From Pseudomonas asgharzadehiana (GTDB lineage: Bacteria; Pseudomonadota; Gammaproteobacteria; Pseudomonadales; Pseudomonadaceae): DNA of 64,000 nucleotides. The DNA lies in assembly GCF_019139815.1 (NCBI RefSeq), contig NZ_CP077079.1:2356001-2420000 (forward strand). The letters are read 5' to 3'. The translations under genes and the position numbers were made by a program. The notes beneath the pieces are model-generated. The model was not told where the DNA came from and did no database searches. It saw nothing but the letters and a program-made list of their open reading frames with translations. Positions 55,639 to 64,000 of this stretch are shown piece after piece. The stretch's first letter is position 1; each line of letters opens with the position of its first letter.

Positions 55639-57780
55639 ATGATCTTGCTCAGGGATTCAATTAAGTTTCGCATGCTTGTAATGGTGGGTGCGTGTCTCGG
55701 CTTGATAGTGCTTTTATTAGTCTCTATATCTATATACAGAACCAATAAAAATACAGATTTGGCCAGTGCTGAGGCTCAGGAACTTCTCAAAGGTTCTGCT
55801 AACAAATTGCTCCTGGCCGAAGGCGTGCTGCAAAGTAGCTTAGTGCAAAAATACTTTCAAGCAGGCTACCAGAGTGGGGTTGATCTAGCAGGAAGTGCAG
55901 TTCAATTTCGAAGAATGGTACTTGGCGGCGATTTAGAGGCTGTAACAGCTAGGCGAGAGCTTACAAAGTTGGTGGCAGATAGTCTCGCTCTACATTCTGA
56001 GTTGCTGAGCCTCTATATCGTGTTTGAGCCTAATTCTCTTGATGGGCGCGATAATGATTTTATCGGTCTTAAAGAGCTAGGTAGTAATGAGGCTGGTCGC
56101 TTTTCTATTTACGCTGCACAGCAGGATGGGCGTCTTGTATTGCAACCAACGCCTGAGGCTCTGATAGCTGATACAACGATTATGCTTGATGGTACCCATT
56201 TTAATAAATGGTACACCTGTCCGAAGTCCACTGGTAAACCTTGTTTGCTTTCTCCTTATTTTGATGAGTCATCTGGCAGGAAGACACTAATCACGACCTT
56301 ATCCTTTCCTCTCATAGAGGATGGAAGGGTACTGGGAGTGGTCGGCATGGATGTTAGTTTGGAGTCTGTGCAACAATTAGTAGAGGAAAGTAGCAAAAAA
56401 CTGTTTGATGGTGAAGGACAGGTCAGCATTTTCAGCCCTACCGGTCTCTTAGCGGGTCATAGCGGAGATGCAAAAAAACTAGGTTTGCAATTAGTTAGAG
56501 CAGGTGTTGGTGACGCACTTAAGCTAGAGAGTTCAATTAAAAGTGGTCTGACGTCTCTCGGGGTCATAAACAACAGTCAAAGGGTCACTGTTGCCGTACA
56601 ACCAATTCCAGGCTCCTCTTATTGGGGCATCGTTCTAGATATTCCTAGCGATGTTGTGATGCAGCCAGCCAATGCTCTTAAAGTAAAATTGGATGGGCGC
56701 AATTTTGTTGATGCTGCATGGTCGTCAGTATCTGGATTAGCGGCTTTGGTATTTGGGCTGATTATGGTTAGTTTAATCGCTCGCAGGATAACAGTTCCGA
56801 TTCACCACATTTCTGAAATGCTTAGGGAGGTCGCGGGTGTTGGCGGTGATCTTACGAAGCGATTGCAGTATCCTCGCAATGATGAGTTGGGAGTGTTGGT
56901 GATGTGGTTTAACGCTTTTCTCGATAAGTTACAACCTATGATGTCTGAGCTTAAGCGGTTAGTCTTAGAAGCGCACAGTAATGCTGATCGATCTGCAATC
57001 ATCTCTAGTAAGATCAACATGGAAATGCAGCAACAGTACCGAGAAATCGACCAAGCGGCGACAGCCTCAAATGAGATGAGCTCCTCAGCTCAGGAAGTGT
57101 CATGTAGCGCAACTAGGGCGGCTGACGCTACGGGAGTAGCTAGTATTGCCACTCAGGATGGCTTGCGAGTTATTAGGTCTACTTCCGAGACGATCGAAAG
57201 TTTGGCTAAGGATCTTTCTTTGGCAATGTCCAAGATCGAAGGGCTAGCCGGCAGTAGCGAGCGCATCGGCAATGTCCTTGAGGTGATTCAGGCGGTTGCT
57301 GAGCAAACCAATCTTCTCGCGCTCAATGCTGCAATCGAGGCTGCAAGGGCGGGAGAGGCGGGGCGGGGTTTTGCAGTAGTGGCTGACGAAGTTCGCAATC
57401 TTGCCAGCAACACCAGTGATTCCATCGAGGAAATTCGTGACGTTATCCAGCAACTGCAGAGAAATACCCTTGAGACTGTTAGCGCAATGAAAAAAGGTTC
57501 AACTCAGGCCAGTGTCGCTGTTAGGCACGTCTGCCAAGCTTCAGGGGCATTTGACCGAATCAAAGAGTCTGTGGGAATCATTAGCGAAATGAATTTCCAA
57601 ATCGCCGCTGCGGTCGAGGAGCAGAGCAGGGTCGCGGAGGAGGTTAGCCAAAACGTGGTCACAATTCGGGATGTCACCGAATCGCTTTCAGCGCAGGCGC
57701 AAGAGTCTCAGGAAATCAGCAGATCTATTAATTCGTTGGCCATCAAGCAGCAGGCGCTCGCCAACCAGTTTGTGACCTAG
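55639..57780 (+). CDS. Methyl-accepting chemotaxis protein with dCache-type periplasmic domain
   Basis: A 713-residue receptor with TM1 near residues 12-35 ([20 protein letters not shown]), a periplasmic sensor to about 355, TM2 near 360-382 ([17 protein letters not shown]), HAMP and a signalling domain whose tip is [19 protein letters not shown]. The sensor carries KWYTC...C with Cys spaced by seven residues, the same layout as the receptor at 19017. It follows pobA by 248 bases and may mediate taxis to the aromatic substrate. It is more AT-rich than its paralogue. Confidence 0.93.
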   Translation: MILLRDSIKFRMLVMVGACLGLIVLLLVSISIYRTNKNTDLASAEAQELLKGSANKLLLAEGVLQSSLVQKYFQAGYQSGVDLAGSAVQFRRMVLGGDLEAVTARRELTKLVADSLALHSELLSLYIVFEPNSLDGRDNDFIGLKELGSNEAGRFSIYAAQQDGRLVLQPTPEALIADTTIMLDGTHFNKWYTCPKSTGKPCLLSPYFDESSGRKTLITTLSFPLIEDGRVLGVVGMDVSLESVQQLVEESSKKLFDGEGQVSIFSPTGLLAGHSGDAKKLGLQLVRAGVGDALKLESSIKSGLTSLGVINNSQRVTVAVQPIPGSSYWGIVLDIPSDVVMQPANALKVKLDGRNFVDAAWSSVSGLAALVFGLIMVSLIARRITVPIHHISEMLREVAGVGGDLTKRLQYPRNDELGVLVMWFNAFLDKLQPMMSELKRLVLEAHSNADRSAIISSKINMEMQQQYREIDQAATASNEMSSSAQEVSCSATRAADATGVASIATQDGLRVIRSTSETIESLAKDLSLAMSKIEGLAGSSERIGNVLEVIQAVAEQTNLLALNAAIEAARAGEAGRGFAVVADEVRNLASNTSDSIEEIRDVIQQLQRNTLETVSAMKKGSTQASVAVRHVCQASGAFDRIKESVGIISEMNFQIAAAVEEQSRVAEEVSQNVVTIRDVTESLSAQAQESQEISRSINSLAIKQQALANQFVT

Positions 57781-57838
57781 GGGTAGCTGTTTTCCCTGGT
57801 TTGTGATGGAAGGACGCATTGATTCTTCCCGTCCATGA

Positions 57839-57864
57839 GAGCCTGGCTTAGTAAAGCCGGGCTC
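57839..57864 (+). terminator. Intrinsic terminator after the chemoreceptor
   Basis: Arms gagcctggctt and aagccgggctc (10 of 11 pairs) with loop agta, about 60 bases after the stop codon, followed by ccttgg rather than a clean T-run. Confidence 0.6.
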
Positions 57865-57977
57865 CCTTGGCGTACCTGATACCCTATTCGTCTTGCTTGC
57901 GTTGTCCCCAAACGCACTGGAATTGGAGCTGTCCTAGAGTGGGGCAATTAGCGCTTCCTCAACCGAAAAATAAGCGT

Positions 57978-58520
57978 TTAAGCCCTCAGATATTCGTCTA
58001 CCGATATGACGCTTGCATAGCCGAATTCAAATGCGGCCATCATGGTTGCATGCGCTTGGGCGGCAGGAACGGTCACGCCGTGGAATGTCAGATCCAAGGT
58101 GGCGCAGGCATCATGCAGTACGGTCACGGGATATCCCATGTCTGCTGCAGCGCGTACTACGGCGTCGATGCACATGTGGCTCATCGCGCCTATGACTACG
58201 ATTTCCTTCACATCAGCGGCTTCCAGTTGCTGCCTCAGATCAGTTTCCCTGAAGGCGTTAATGTGTTTTTTTACGATTACAGGCTCGTTACCTTGCGGAG
58301 CTACGTCTGGTTGAGTTTCCGCACCAGTCGATCCTTTTGCAAAGATCGGAGCGTCTTTAGCAGACTCATGCCGTATGTGAAAAACAGGAAAACCCGTATC
58401 GCGCGCGTGGCTGATTACCCGGATAGCATTCTCTACAGCAGCGTCAATGCCGGTCAAAGGCAAATTGCCGGTAGGTAGGTATTCGTTTTGCAGATCAACT
58501 ACTACAAGACCTCGTTTCAT
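57978..58520 (-). CDS. Isochorismatase-family hydrolase
   Basis: A 180-residue cysteine hydrolase. The triad candidates are Asp in LVVVDLQNEYLP, Lys in VIVKKHINAF, and Cys in GAMSHMCIDAVVRAA. It is not close to the one at 9383 beyond the family motifs. It is leftward, downstream of an exported metallo-beta-lactamase-fold gene in the same direction, with a hairpin in between. Substrate unknown. Confidence 0.9.
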   Translation of the reverse strand: MKRGLVVVDLQNEYLPTGNLPLTGIDAAVENAIRVISHARDTGFPVFHIRHESAKDAPIFAKGSTGAETQPDVAPQGNEPVIVKKHINAFRETDLRQQLEAADVKEIVVIGAMSHMCIDAVVRAAADMGYPVTVLHDACATLDLTFHGVTVPAAQAHATMMAAFEFGYASVISVDEYLRA

Positions 58521-58567
58521 GAACGATCTCCGGTCAATTTATCTAAATATGGTGGTTAAGGCCGAGA

Positions 58568-58598
58568 TCGGGGCGTAAAGAATTTGTCTTTACCCCGA
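58568..58598 (-). terminator. Intrinsic terminator after metallo-beta-lactamase-fold gene
   Basis: Arms tcggggcgtaaaga and tctttaccccga pair with a 2-base bulge, just beyond the stop of the leftward gene that ends at 58615. Confidence 0.65.
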
Positions 58599-58614
58599 CC
58601 TAGAGAGGTTTAAT

Positions 58615-59505
58615 TCAGAACTCCAGCGAAGCGCCGTCTTCCGGAATATCTACGCGACTCTCGATACCTTGCTTCTTGACGTAAATGCGCAGCGCTTCAC
58701 GTGTTAGCGAGGTGTGGTTAATAGCATTCATATGCACGGCGACTATCTTCGCGTTTTTTGCCGCTTGGGATGCGTGTAGGACGTCGTCCTCACCCATGAT
58801 GATTGCGCTATCGAACCCATTCACCTTCGCCTTCCCGGTATTAAGTACGATAACTTCGGGCTGATATTTTTGAATAGTCTGATCTACTTCTTTTCGCCAG
58901 ATGGTGTCGCCGGCAAGGTAAAGAGTTTTGTAGCCTGGGGCTTGAAACACAACGCCCATTGCCTCGCCCAGAAGTTTCGCGAGGGGAGGCACGGCATACA
59001 TCTCATCGGTGCCGTGCTGACCACCTGCCTTAGTGATTTTGACTCCGCCAAACTCAGCTTCGCCAGTCAGTACGTGCACATTTTTAAAGCCTTGGGAACG
59101 AACCAGTTTCGCATCGTCCTCATCTTGAGTGAATAGAGGGATTTCCTTAGGCAGCGCTTTCTGCGCGGCATCGTCCCAATGGTCAAGATGCGTGTGTGTG
59201 AGGATGACAGCATCCACGCCAGTGATTACTTCGGTAGGTGATTCGGTGAGATCGACCATTGGGTTGCGGAGATCGCTTCGGTACGTATTTTCAAATCCAG
59301 GATAGGTTCCTTTTTTCGCGAGCATCGGATCGATCAGGAACGTTGTGTCGCCGTAGGTGATTTTCACTGTTGCGTTACGAATTTGCTGAAAATCCACTTT
59401 TTGGGTCGTGATCGGTGCGGGCGAGACATCTGTATTGGCGAATGCCCATGTGCTGGCAGTAGCGCAAGCGAAGCTGAGTGCCAGAGGCAGTTTTCTGAAA
59501 ATCAT
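58615..59505 (-). CDS. Exported metallo-beta-lactamase-fold hydrolase
   Basis: A 296-residue protein with signal peptide (cleavage near STWAFANTD). The metal-binding motif HxHxDH reads LTHTHLDHWDDA near residue 105. Further ligands include Asp in LAGDTIWRKE and His in VAVHMNAINHTS. This is the UlaG-like/L-ascorbate-lactonase-like group of beta-lactamase-fold enzymes, but with periplasmic export. Substrate unknown. It is divergent from the GlxA-type regulator, which is thus a candidate controller. Confidence 0.9.
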   Translation of the reverse strand: MIFRKLPLALSFACATASTWAFANTDVSPAPITTQKVDFQQIRNATVKITYGDTTFLIDPMLAKKGTYPGFENTYRSDLRNPMVDLTESPTEVITGVDAVILTHTHLDHWDDAAQKALPKEIPLFTQDEDDAKLVRSQGFKNVHVLTGEAEFGGVKITKAGGQHGTDEMYAVPPLAKLLGEAMGVVFQAPGYKTLYLAGDTIWRKEVDQTIQKYQPEVIVLNTGKAKVNGFDSAIIMGEDDVLHASQAAKNAKIVAVHMNAINHTSLTREALRIYVKKQGIESRVDIPEDGASLEF

Positions 59506-59698
59506 TGGATTTGATCCTATTAGTCTGTAGAGAACCGCATTCTTGCCGACTGCGTCGCATCACAATAGTGGCCTGAAGGACATATTTCGATATAATCGGG
59601 CCAGTCGATCGGCGAAACTGTCAGACAGCACGAGAGAAGCATTCAATCACCGAAAGCGCTCTTGTTTAAGCGGTCGACTGTCAACGCGAGGCTATTTG

Positions 59699-60655
59699 AT
59701 GCGATCCATACGTGTTGCTGTTTTGGCTTTTGAAGGTGTCAGCCTGTTCCATCTTTCTGTGCCTGGAATGGTGCTAGGCACTGCTCAATCCGCACCTGGT
59801 GAACCTCAGTATGAGGTCAATTATTGCGCAGAAAAGATAGGGATGGTCGCTAGCGACCAATACCTCGACTTAACGGTCGCTCATGGTCTCGAACTGATGG
59901 AGGAATCTGATGTAATCGTCATCCCAGCATGGGGCGATCAATTAGTAGGTGCATCTGCCCAGTTGGTGAAAGCGCTCCAACTGGCCAATGCTCAAGGTAA
60001 GCTTATAGTTGGGTTATGTTTAGGCTCATTCGTCCTGGGAGATGCTGGATTACTGGATGGCAAGGAAGCAACCACTCACTGGGCCGCCCGAGAAGAGTTT
60101 GCGCGACGTTTCCCAGAAGTTCGCTTCAGGCCTGAAGTGCTCTACGTCAGCGATGGCAATATCGTGACTTCTGCGGGAACTGTGGCGGCAATTGACTGTT
60201 GCCTTCATCTGATTCGCCAGCGCCTCGGTGCTGATGTCGCGAATCGCACCGCGAAGATGCTGGTGACGCCGCCGCACAGACAGGGAGGCCAAGCTCAGTA
60301 CGTTGAACACCCTGTGCCGCACCTGTCCAGCGAGACTCATCTGTCTGAAGTTATGGCGTGGGCCCGAGCGAACCTTTCTAACGATCTGTCGCTCGACGTA
60401 TTGGCCGACATGGCGAAGATGAGTAGGCGCACATTTACTCGGCGATTCAGAGAGGCGACTGGCAGTACCGTCTCAAAGTGGTTGAATGCTCAGCGGGTTG
60501 CCAGAGCACAGGAGCTTTTGGAGACCACTGACCTGCCTATCGAATGTGTTGCGGGTGAAGCAGGATTTGGAACGCCTTTATCGTTTAGGCAACAATTCAG
60601 CGTTCACCTCGGCACATCGCCTTCTGAATATCGGCGTACGTTTTCTGCGAAATGA
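59699..60655 (+). CDS. GlxA-family regulator (DJ-1/PfpI domain plus AraC domain)
   Basis: A 318-residue regulator. The N-terminal DJ-1/PfpI-like domain (about 1-180) has the nucleophile-elbow Cys in IVGLCLGSFVLGDAG. The C-terminal AraC DNA-binding domain has LDVLADMAKMSRRTFTRRFR and CVAGEAGFGTPLSFRQQF, ending TSPSEYRRTF. ATG 59699 follows gcgagg; the longer frame to 59543 overlaps the divergent promoter and is rejected. It is divergent from the metallo-beta-lactamase-fold gene. Confidence 0.9.
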   Translation: MRSIRVAVLAFEGVSLFHLSVPGMVLGTAQSAPGEPQYEVNYCAEKIGMVASDQYLDLTVAHGLELMEESDVIVIPAWGDQLVGASAQLVKALQLANAQGKLIVGLCLGSFVLGDAGLLDGKEATTHWAAREEFARRFPEVRFRPEVLYVSDGNIVTSAGTVAAIDCCLHLIRQRLGADVANRTAKMLVTPPHRQGGQAQYVEHPVPHLSSETHLSEVMAWARANLSNDLSLDVLADMAKMSRRTFTRRFREATGSTVSKWLNAQRVARAQELLETTDLPIECVAGEAGFGTPLSFRQQFSVHLGTSPSEYRRTFSAK

Positions 60656-60732
60656 GGGCTAAAGCGCATTGCAGTGAGCCTGTAGCCGAGCCTTTGACTC
60701 AGTCTTCTGCAGTGGTAATGCTGTTTCGGCGC

Positions 60733-63700
60733 TTAGGCTGTCGTTTTCCTGACAACAGAGAGCAAGGCTTGTAGTGGATGTAAAACGGTTACTCCGTCCT
60801 GTCGTTTTACTTGGCTACGGCAAGAATATCCATCGGCCAATAACCGGCCAGAAGCATTGAATTTTGTCACGAGCGGCGCCCAAGACTGCTTGTAGATCAC
60901 CTCTGAAGTGTCGACGTTCTTTGCCTCATGTCCATAGGTACCAGACATGCCGCAGCACCCGCTTGGTTGAATCTGTAAATTCAGTCCCATGCGCTCATAG
61001 ATTTGCTGCCAAAGACCGATACTGCTCGGCTCATTAGTTTTTTCAGTGCAGTGTGGGAGGAAGTAATAGGGCGCGGCATCTTTGGCACTCGGAATTTGTT
61101 GAACCGTGCTGGACAGCCACTCCTGAGGCAGTAGAACTGTGGGGGCTTTGCTGCTGCCCAATGTCTTCGCATACTCCTGGCGATACACCAGAGTCATCGC
61201 GGGATCGAGCCCTACGAGCGCTATTTCGTAGCCCTGAAGCTGACTCAGAGCGTCACTGTTGAAATGGGCAGCTTTTTCAAAAGTGCTGATGAAACCTTGC
61301 ACCTGAAGCGGTTTGCCATTGGGCGCAAACGGGGCGAGGTAGATCTGATAGCCAAGCCTTGCAATCAGTTCGATCCAGTCCGAGAGCACGGGGGTTTCGA
61401 AGTAGCGGGTAAAGGCATCCTGGACGATGATTACGCTGCGAGCGCGCTGCTGTTTACCCAATGTCGACAGGAGTTCAGGCGTTGCGATCTGAACGTTCCA
61501 ACGAAGGCATACAGCGTCGAAGTCCGTGATGCTGAGCAATGGGCTATCGACCATCCCGGCGACATGCTCCAGAACGAAGCGTACCGGGCGGGAGCCCATG
61601 ACAAAGTTATACAGGCGCGGAAAGCGAGCGATGTAGGGAATCGTGTATTCCAGCGAGCCGATCAAGTAATCCTTTAAAGGACGCAGATAACGGCTGTGAT
61701 ACAGCTCTAGGAAACGCGAGCGGAACTCAGGCACGTTTACTTTGACCGGGCATTGTCCAGCGCAGGATTTACACGCGAGGCACCCAGCCATTGCTTCATA
61801 AACTTCGTGGGAAAAGTCTTGCTGCCCCATTTTCTGTGCGACCGTGTTGACTGCTCGTTTTGCGAGGCTGGCGACGTTGCTGATTGACCGAATGTGATCA
61901 CTTGTCGCCAACACATCTATGTCTTGCTGACCCTGCAGTCTCAACCATTCGCGAATAAGGGAAGCACGTCCTTTGGGTGAATGAACGCGGTCACGGGTGC
62001 CTTTCCATGAGGGGCACATGGCGTCGTCTGGGTCAAAGTTGTAGCAGGCGCCATTCCCGTTGCAGTGGACAGCGGTGTCGAAGCTTCGCCATACGCGTTC
62101 GTCGATTGTGCGGTCTAAGTCGCCTCGTAACTCAATGCCATCTACCTGAGTAAGCCGAGCTTCAGGTACCGTTTTGGGGGTTGCGATTTTTCCAGGATTA
62201 AGTTGGTTGTACGGATCGAAAGCAGCCTTTAAATCTTGTAACGCAGGGTAAAGGTCACCGAAGTAATCTGGGACATATTGGGATCTCAATCCCTTCCCAT
62301 GTTCGCCCCACAATAAGCCGCCATGCTTTTGAGTCAAGGCAGCGACGGCGTCGGAAATGGGGCGGATCAATGCAGCCTGGACCGGGTCTTTCATGTCCAG
62401 AATCGGGCGCACATGCAGTACGCCGGCGTCAACATGACCAAACATTCCGTATTGCAATTCATAGCCGTCCAGCAGCGCCCGAAACTCTTGGATGAAGTCA
62501 GCAAGGTTCTCTGGAGGCACAGCGGTGTCTTCTACAAAAGGCTGCGGCCTAGCTTCACCCGTGACGTTGCCCAGCAGTCCAACCGCCCGTTTACGCATCG
62601 CATAGACACGCTTGACTGCATCGGCGCCTATTGCGAATGTGTGGCCCAAGCGCACCACAGACGTGTCGCTCTGTAGATGCAAGACGAAGTCATGAACGCT
62701 TTGCTGGACAGCAGCTTCATCGTCGCCGCTGAACTCGATGAGGTTGATGCCCGAGGTAGGTTTGTCCGGGTCTGCAGGAAAGTATTCGGCAACGCCATGC
62801 CAGACGATGTCCTTCATCGCCAGCATCAGGACTTTAGAGTCGACAGTCTCAATCGACAAAGGTTTGAGCAGCATTAATGCCTTCGCATCGCGCAACGCAT
62901 TCATGAAGCTGGCATAACGTACGTTAACCAGGATGGAATACTTAGGGATCGGCAAGACGTTGAGTTTGGCCTCAATAATGAAACCCAGGGAGCCTTCGGA
63001 GCCGCACAGCACACTGTTAAGATTGAACAGATCACCCCGTTCGCGAAGGTGCGCAAGGTCATAGCCCGTGAGGCAGCGGTTGAGTTTAGGAAAGGTATGC
63101 TCAATCAGATCTGCCTGATTATCCGCGATGTCGACCGCACACCGGTAAACCTCACCGATCCGATCCGGGCGCGCAGTTTCTTGCTCCAGAGCACCTTGCT
63201 CTAGTACCCCGCTGCGGAGTAACTCACCTCCAAGCAATACCGTGGAAAGCTCTAGAACGTGGTCGCGGGTTTTGCCATAAGTACAGCTGCCCTGGCCGCT
63301 GGCATCGGTGTTAATCATGCCGCCAATCGTTGCTCGGTTGGACGTGGATAACTCCGGCGCGAAGAAAAGTCCGTAAGGTTTAAGCGCAGCATTCAGTTGA
63401 TCTTTCACCACACCACTTTGAACGCGCACCCACCGCTCTTCAGCGTTAATTTCAAGAATGGTGTTCATATGGCGTGACAGGTCGACGACGATACCATCAG
63501 TCAACGACTGACCATTGGTGCCGGTGCCGCCACCTCGTGGTGTCAGCACGACCGACCTATGCTTAGGATCGGCGGCCAGAGTCGCCAGGATCGCTACGTC
63601 CTGAGCGTCAACGGGGAATACGGCTGCTTGAGGCATTCGCTGATAAATAGAGTTATCCGTCGCAAGCGCCATCCGCTGCCCGTAGCTGTGAACAATGTCC

Positions 63701-63786
63701 CCTCGGAAGCCTGTTTTAGCGAGCTGCTTCAGAAAGTCGTTGTAGCTCACGCTTTGATTTTTGGGCGGTGGCAACCGTGCGATCAT
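60733..63786 (-). CDS. FAD-linked oxidase / Fe-S dehydrogenase, YdiJ-like
   Basis: A 1017-residue fusion. The N-terminal FAD-binding PCMH-type part has TPRGGGTGTNGQSLTDGIVV and a C-terminal cap of the FAD-oxidase C type with FGHVDAGVLHVRP. The Fe-S part has CLACKSCAGQCPVK near residue 670, and a CCG segment PSGCCGMSGTYG near 960. This is the YdiJ group (D-2-hydroxyglutarate/D-lactate-type dehydrogenases). It oxidises a D-2-hydroxy acid and feeds electrons to the respiratory chain at the inner membrane. ctggag precedes the ATG at 63786. It is the largest gene of the window and appears intact. Confidence 0.92.
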   Translation of the reverse strand: MIARLPPPKNQSVSYNDFLKQLAKTGFRGDIVHSYGQRMALATDNSIYQRMPQAAVFPVDAQDVAILATLAADPKHRSVVLTPRGGGTGTNGQSLTDGIVVDLSRHMNTILEINAEERWVRVQSGVVKDQLNAALKPYGLFFAPELSTSNRATIGGMINTDASGQGSCTYGKTRDHVLELSTVLLGGELLRSGVLEQGALEQETARPDRIGEVYRCAVDIADNQADLIEHTFPKLNRCLTGYDLAHLRERGDLFNLNSVLCGSEGSLGFIIEAKLNVLPIPKYSILVNVRYASFMNALRDAKALMLLKPLSIETVDSKVLMLAMKDIVWHGVAEYFPADPDKPTSGINLIEFSGDDEAAVQQSVHDFVLHLQSDTSVVRLGHTFAIGADAVKRVYAMRKRAVGLLGNVTGEARPQPFVEDTAVPPENLADFIQEFRALLDGYELQYGMFGHVDAGVLHVRPILDMKDPVQAALIRPISDAVAALTQKHGGLLWGEHGKGLRSQYVPDYFGDLYPALQDLKAAFDPYNQLNPGKIATPKTVPEARLTQVDGIELRGDLDRTIDERVWRSFDTAVHCNGNGACYNFDPDDAMCPSWKGTRDRVHSPKGRASLIREWLRLQGQQDIDVLATSDHIRSISNVASLAKRAVNTVAQKMGQQDFSHEVYEAMAGCLACKSCAGQCPVKVNVPEFRSRFLELYHSRYLRPLKDYLIGSLEYTIPYIARFPRLYNFVMGSRPVRFVLEHVAGMVDSPLLSITDFDAVCLRWNVQIATPELLSTLGKQQRARSVIIVQDAFTRYFETPVLSDWIELIARLGYQIYLAPFAPNGKPLQVQGFISTFEKAAHFNSDALSQLQGYEIALVGLDPAMTLVYRQEYAKTLGSSKAPTVLLPQEWLSSTVQQIPSAKDAAPYYFLPHCTEKTNEPSSIGLWQQIYERMGLNLQIQPSGCCGMSGTYGHEAKNVDTSEVIYKQSWAPLVTKFNASGRLLADGYSCRSQVKRQDGVTVLHPLQALLSVVRKTTA

Positions 63787-63792
63787 GATAGA

Positions 63793-63815
63793 ACTCCAGC
63801 CGCTTTGCGGCTTTT
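63793..63815 (+). terminator. Plus-strand terminator-like hairpin at the right edge
   Basis: agccgctttgcggctttttt: a 5-6 bp GC stem followed by six T. No rightward gene ends here in the window, so it may act only as a leader feature upstream of the leftward YdiJ-like gene. Confidence 0.45.
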
Positions 63816-63875
63816 TTGGCTAACTAACTTTGGGCCGTCGGAAAGACGGCGATGCCCTTAGGGATGTTTGAGAGA

Positions 63876-64000
63876 TTAGGTATCGAAGTCGTATAGCTTC
63901 ACCGCATTATCCCGAAGGATGAAGCGCCGATCACATTTTCCGGTGCCAGATCGAGGACTTGGGCACCGATGGGTTATTCGGATTTCATCGTCGGGTGAGA
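63876..64000 (-). pseudogene. Amidohydrolase 3' end, frameshifted, cut by window edge
   Basis: On the minus strand the final residues DRRFILRDNAVKLYDFDT, ending at the TAA (63876-63878), match the C-terminus of LigI/ACMSD-like amidohydrolases. Just upstream, in another frame, GAQVLDLAPENV and HPTM fit the same family, but a stop codon and at least one frameshift separate them. The gene starts right of the window. It may be a pseudogene, or the errors may be in the sequence. Confidence 0.45.

Noticed and set aside
57867..58478. 203-residue plus-strand frame
   Set aside because: Antisense to the isochorismatase-family gene, which has its triad motifs.

Overview
The window looks like a Pseudomonas chromosome segment (probably P. 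fluorescens/P. putida group). The basis is the content: pobA, homoprotocatechuate (hpa) genes with close hpa regulator remnants, OprB-type and alginate-export-type porins, several arabinose-binding-domain AraC regulators, and a TTQ amine dehydrogenase set. It is almost wholly accessory catabolism. I see no rRNA, tRNA, CRISPR array, transposase or phage gene. Base composition is mosaic: about 1-11.8 kb and 44-59 kb are more AT-rich, 12-36 kb is intermediate, and 37-40 kb is clearly GC-rich.

Region A (1-11.8 kb): the 3' end of a molybdopterin oxidoreductase (BisC/TMAO reductase type), an OsmC protein, a crotonase lacking both catalytic Glu, a moaA paralogue, an orphan C-terminal 3-hydroxyacyl-CoA dehydrogenase domain, two AraC regulators, an aldehyde dehydrogenase, then a malonyl-CoA decarboxylase operon (MCD, isochorismatase-like hydrolase, 3-hydroxybutyryl-CoA dehydrogenase, enoyl-CoA hydratase).

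Region B (12.2-32.4 kb, all +): a 20-kb catabolic island. It runs DUF1329 protein, DUF1302 outer-membrane protein, MMPL/RND transporter, Ycf48-like BNR protein, chemoreceptor, a complete tryptophan tryptophylquinone (TTQ) amine dehydrogenase set (heavy chain, MauE, MauD, Tat-exported light chain), two c-type cytochromes, thiolase, TetR, acyl-CoA dehydrogenase, AlkK-type acyl-CoA ligase and an MFS carrier. I infer sensing and uptake of a hydrophobic amine, periplasmic deamination with electrons passed to cytochrome c, then CoA activation and beta-oxidation. An AraC regulator, a PuuP-like amine permease and a class-III omega-aminotransferase follow (32.7-36.9 kb), giving a cytoplasmic amine route.

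Region C (36.9-41.9 kb): a long inverted repeat, then a decayed 4-hydroxyphenylacetate locus. hpaX, hpaF and hpaD are intact on the minus strand. hpaA, hpaR and an aldehyde dehydrogenase are frameshifted or truncated.

Region D (41.9-49.3 kb): LuxR regulator, exported amidase and OprB-like porin; an SDR relic; an AT-rich HemL-like aminotransferase; a LysR regulator.

Region E (49.3-64 kb): aromatic-type aldehyde dehydrogenase and APC permease (-), porin, pobA and a second chemoreceptor (+), isochorismatase and exported metallo-beta-lactamase-fold protein (-), GlxA-type regulator (+), a YdiJ-like FAD/Fe-S dehydrogenase (-), and a broken amidohydrolase 3' end at the right edge. This set suggests import and oxidation of an aromatic precursor to 4-hydroxybenzoate and then protocatechuate.
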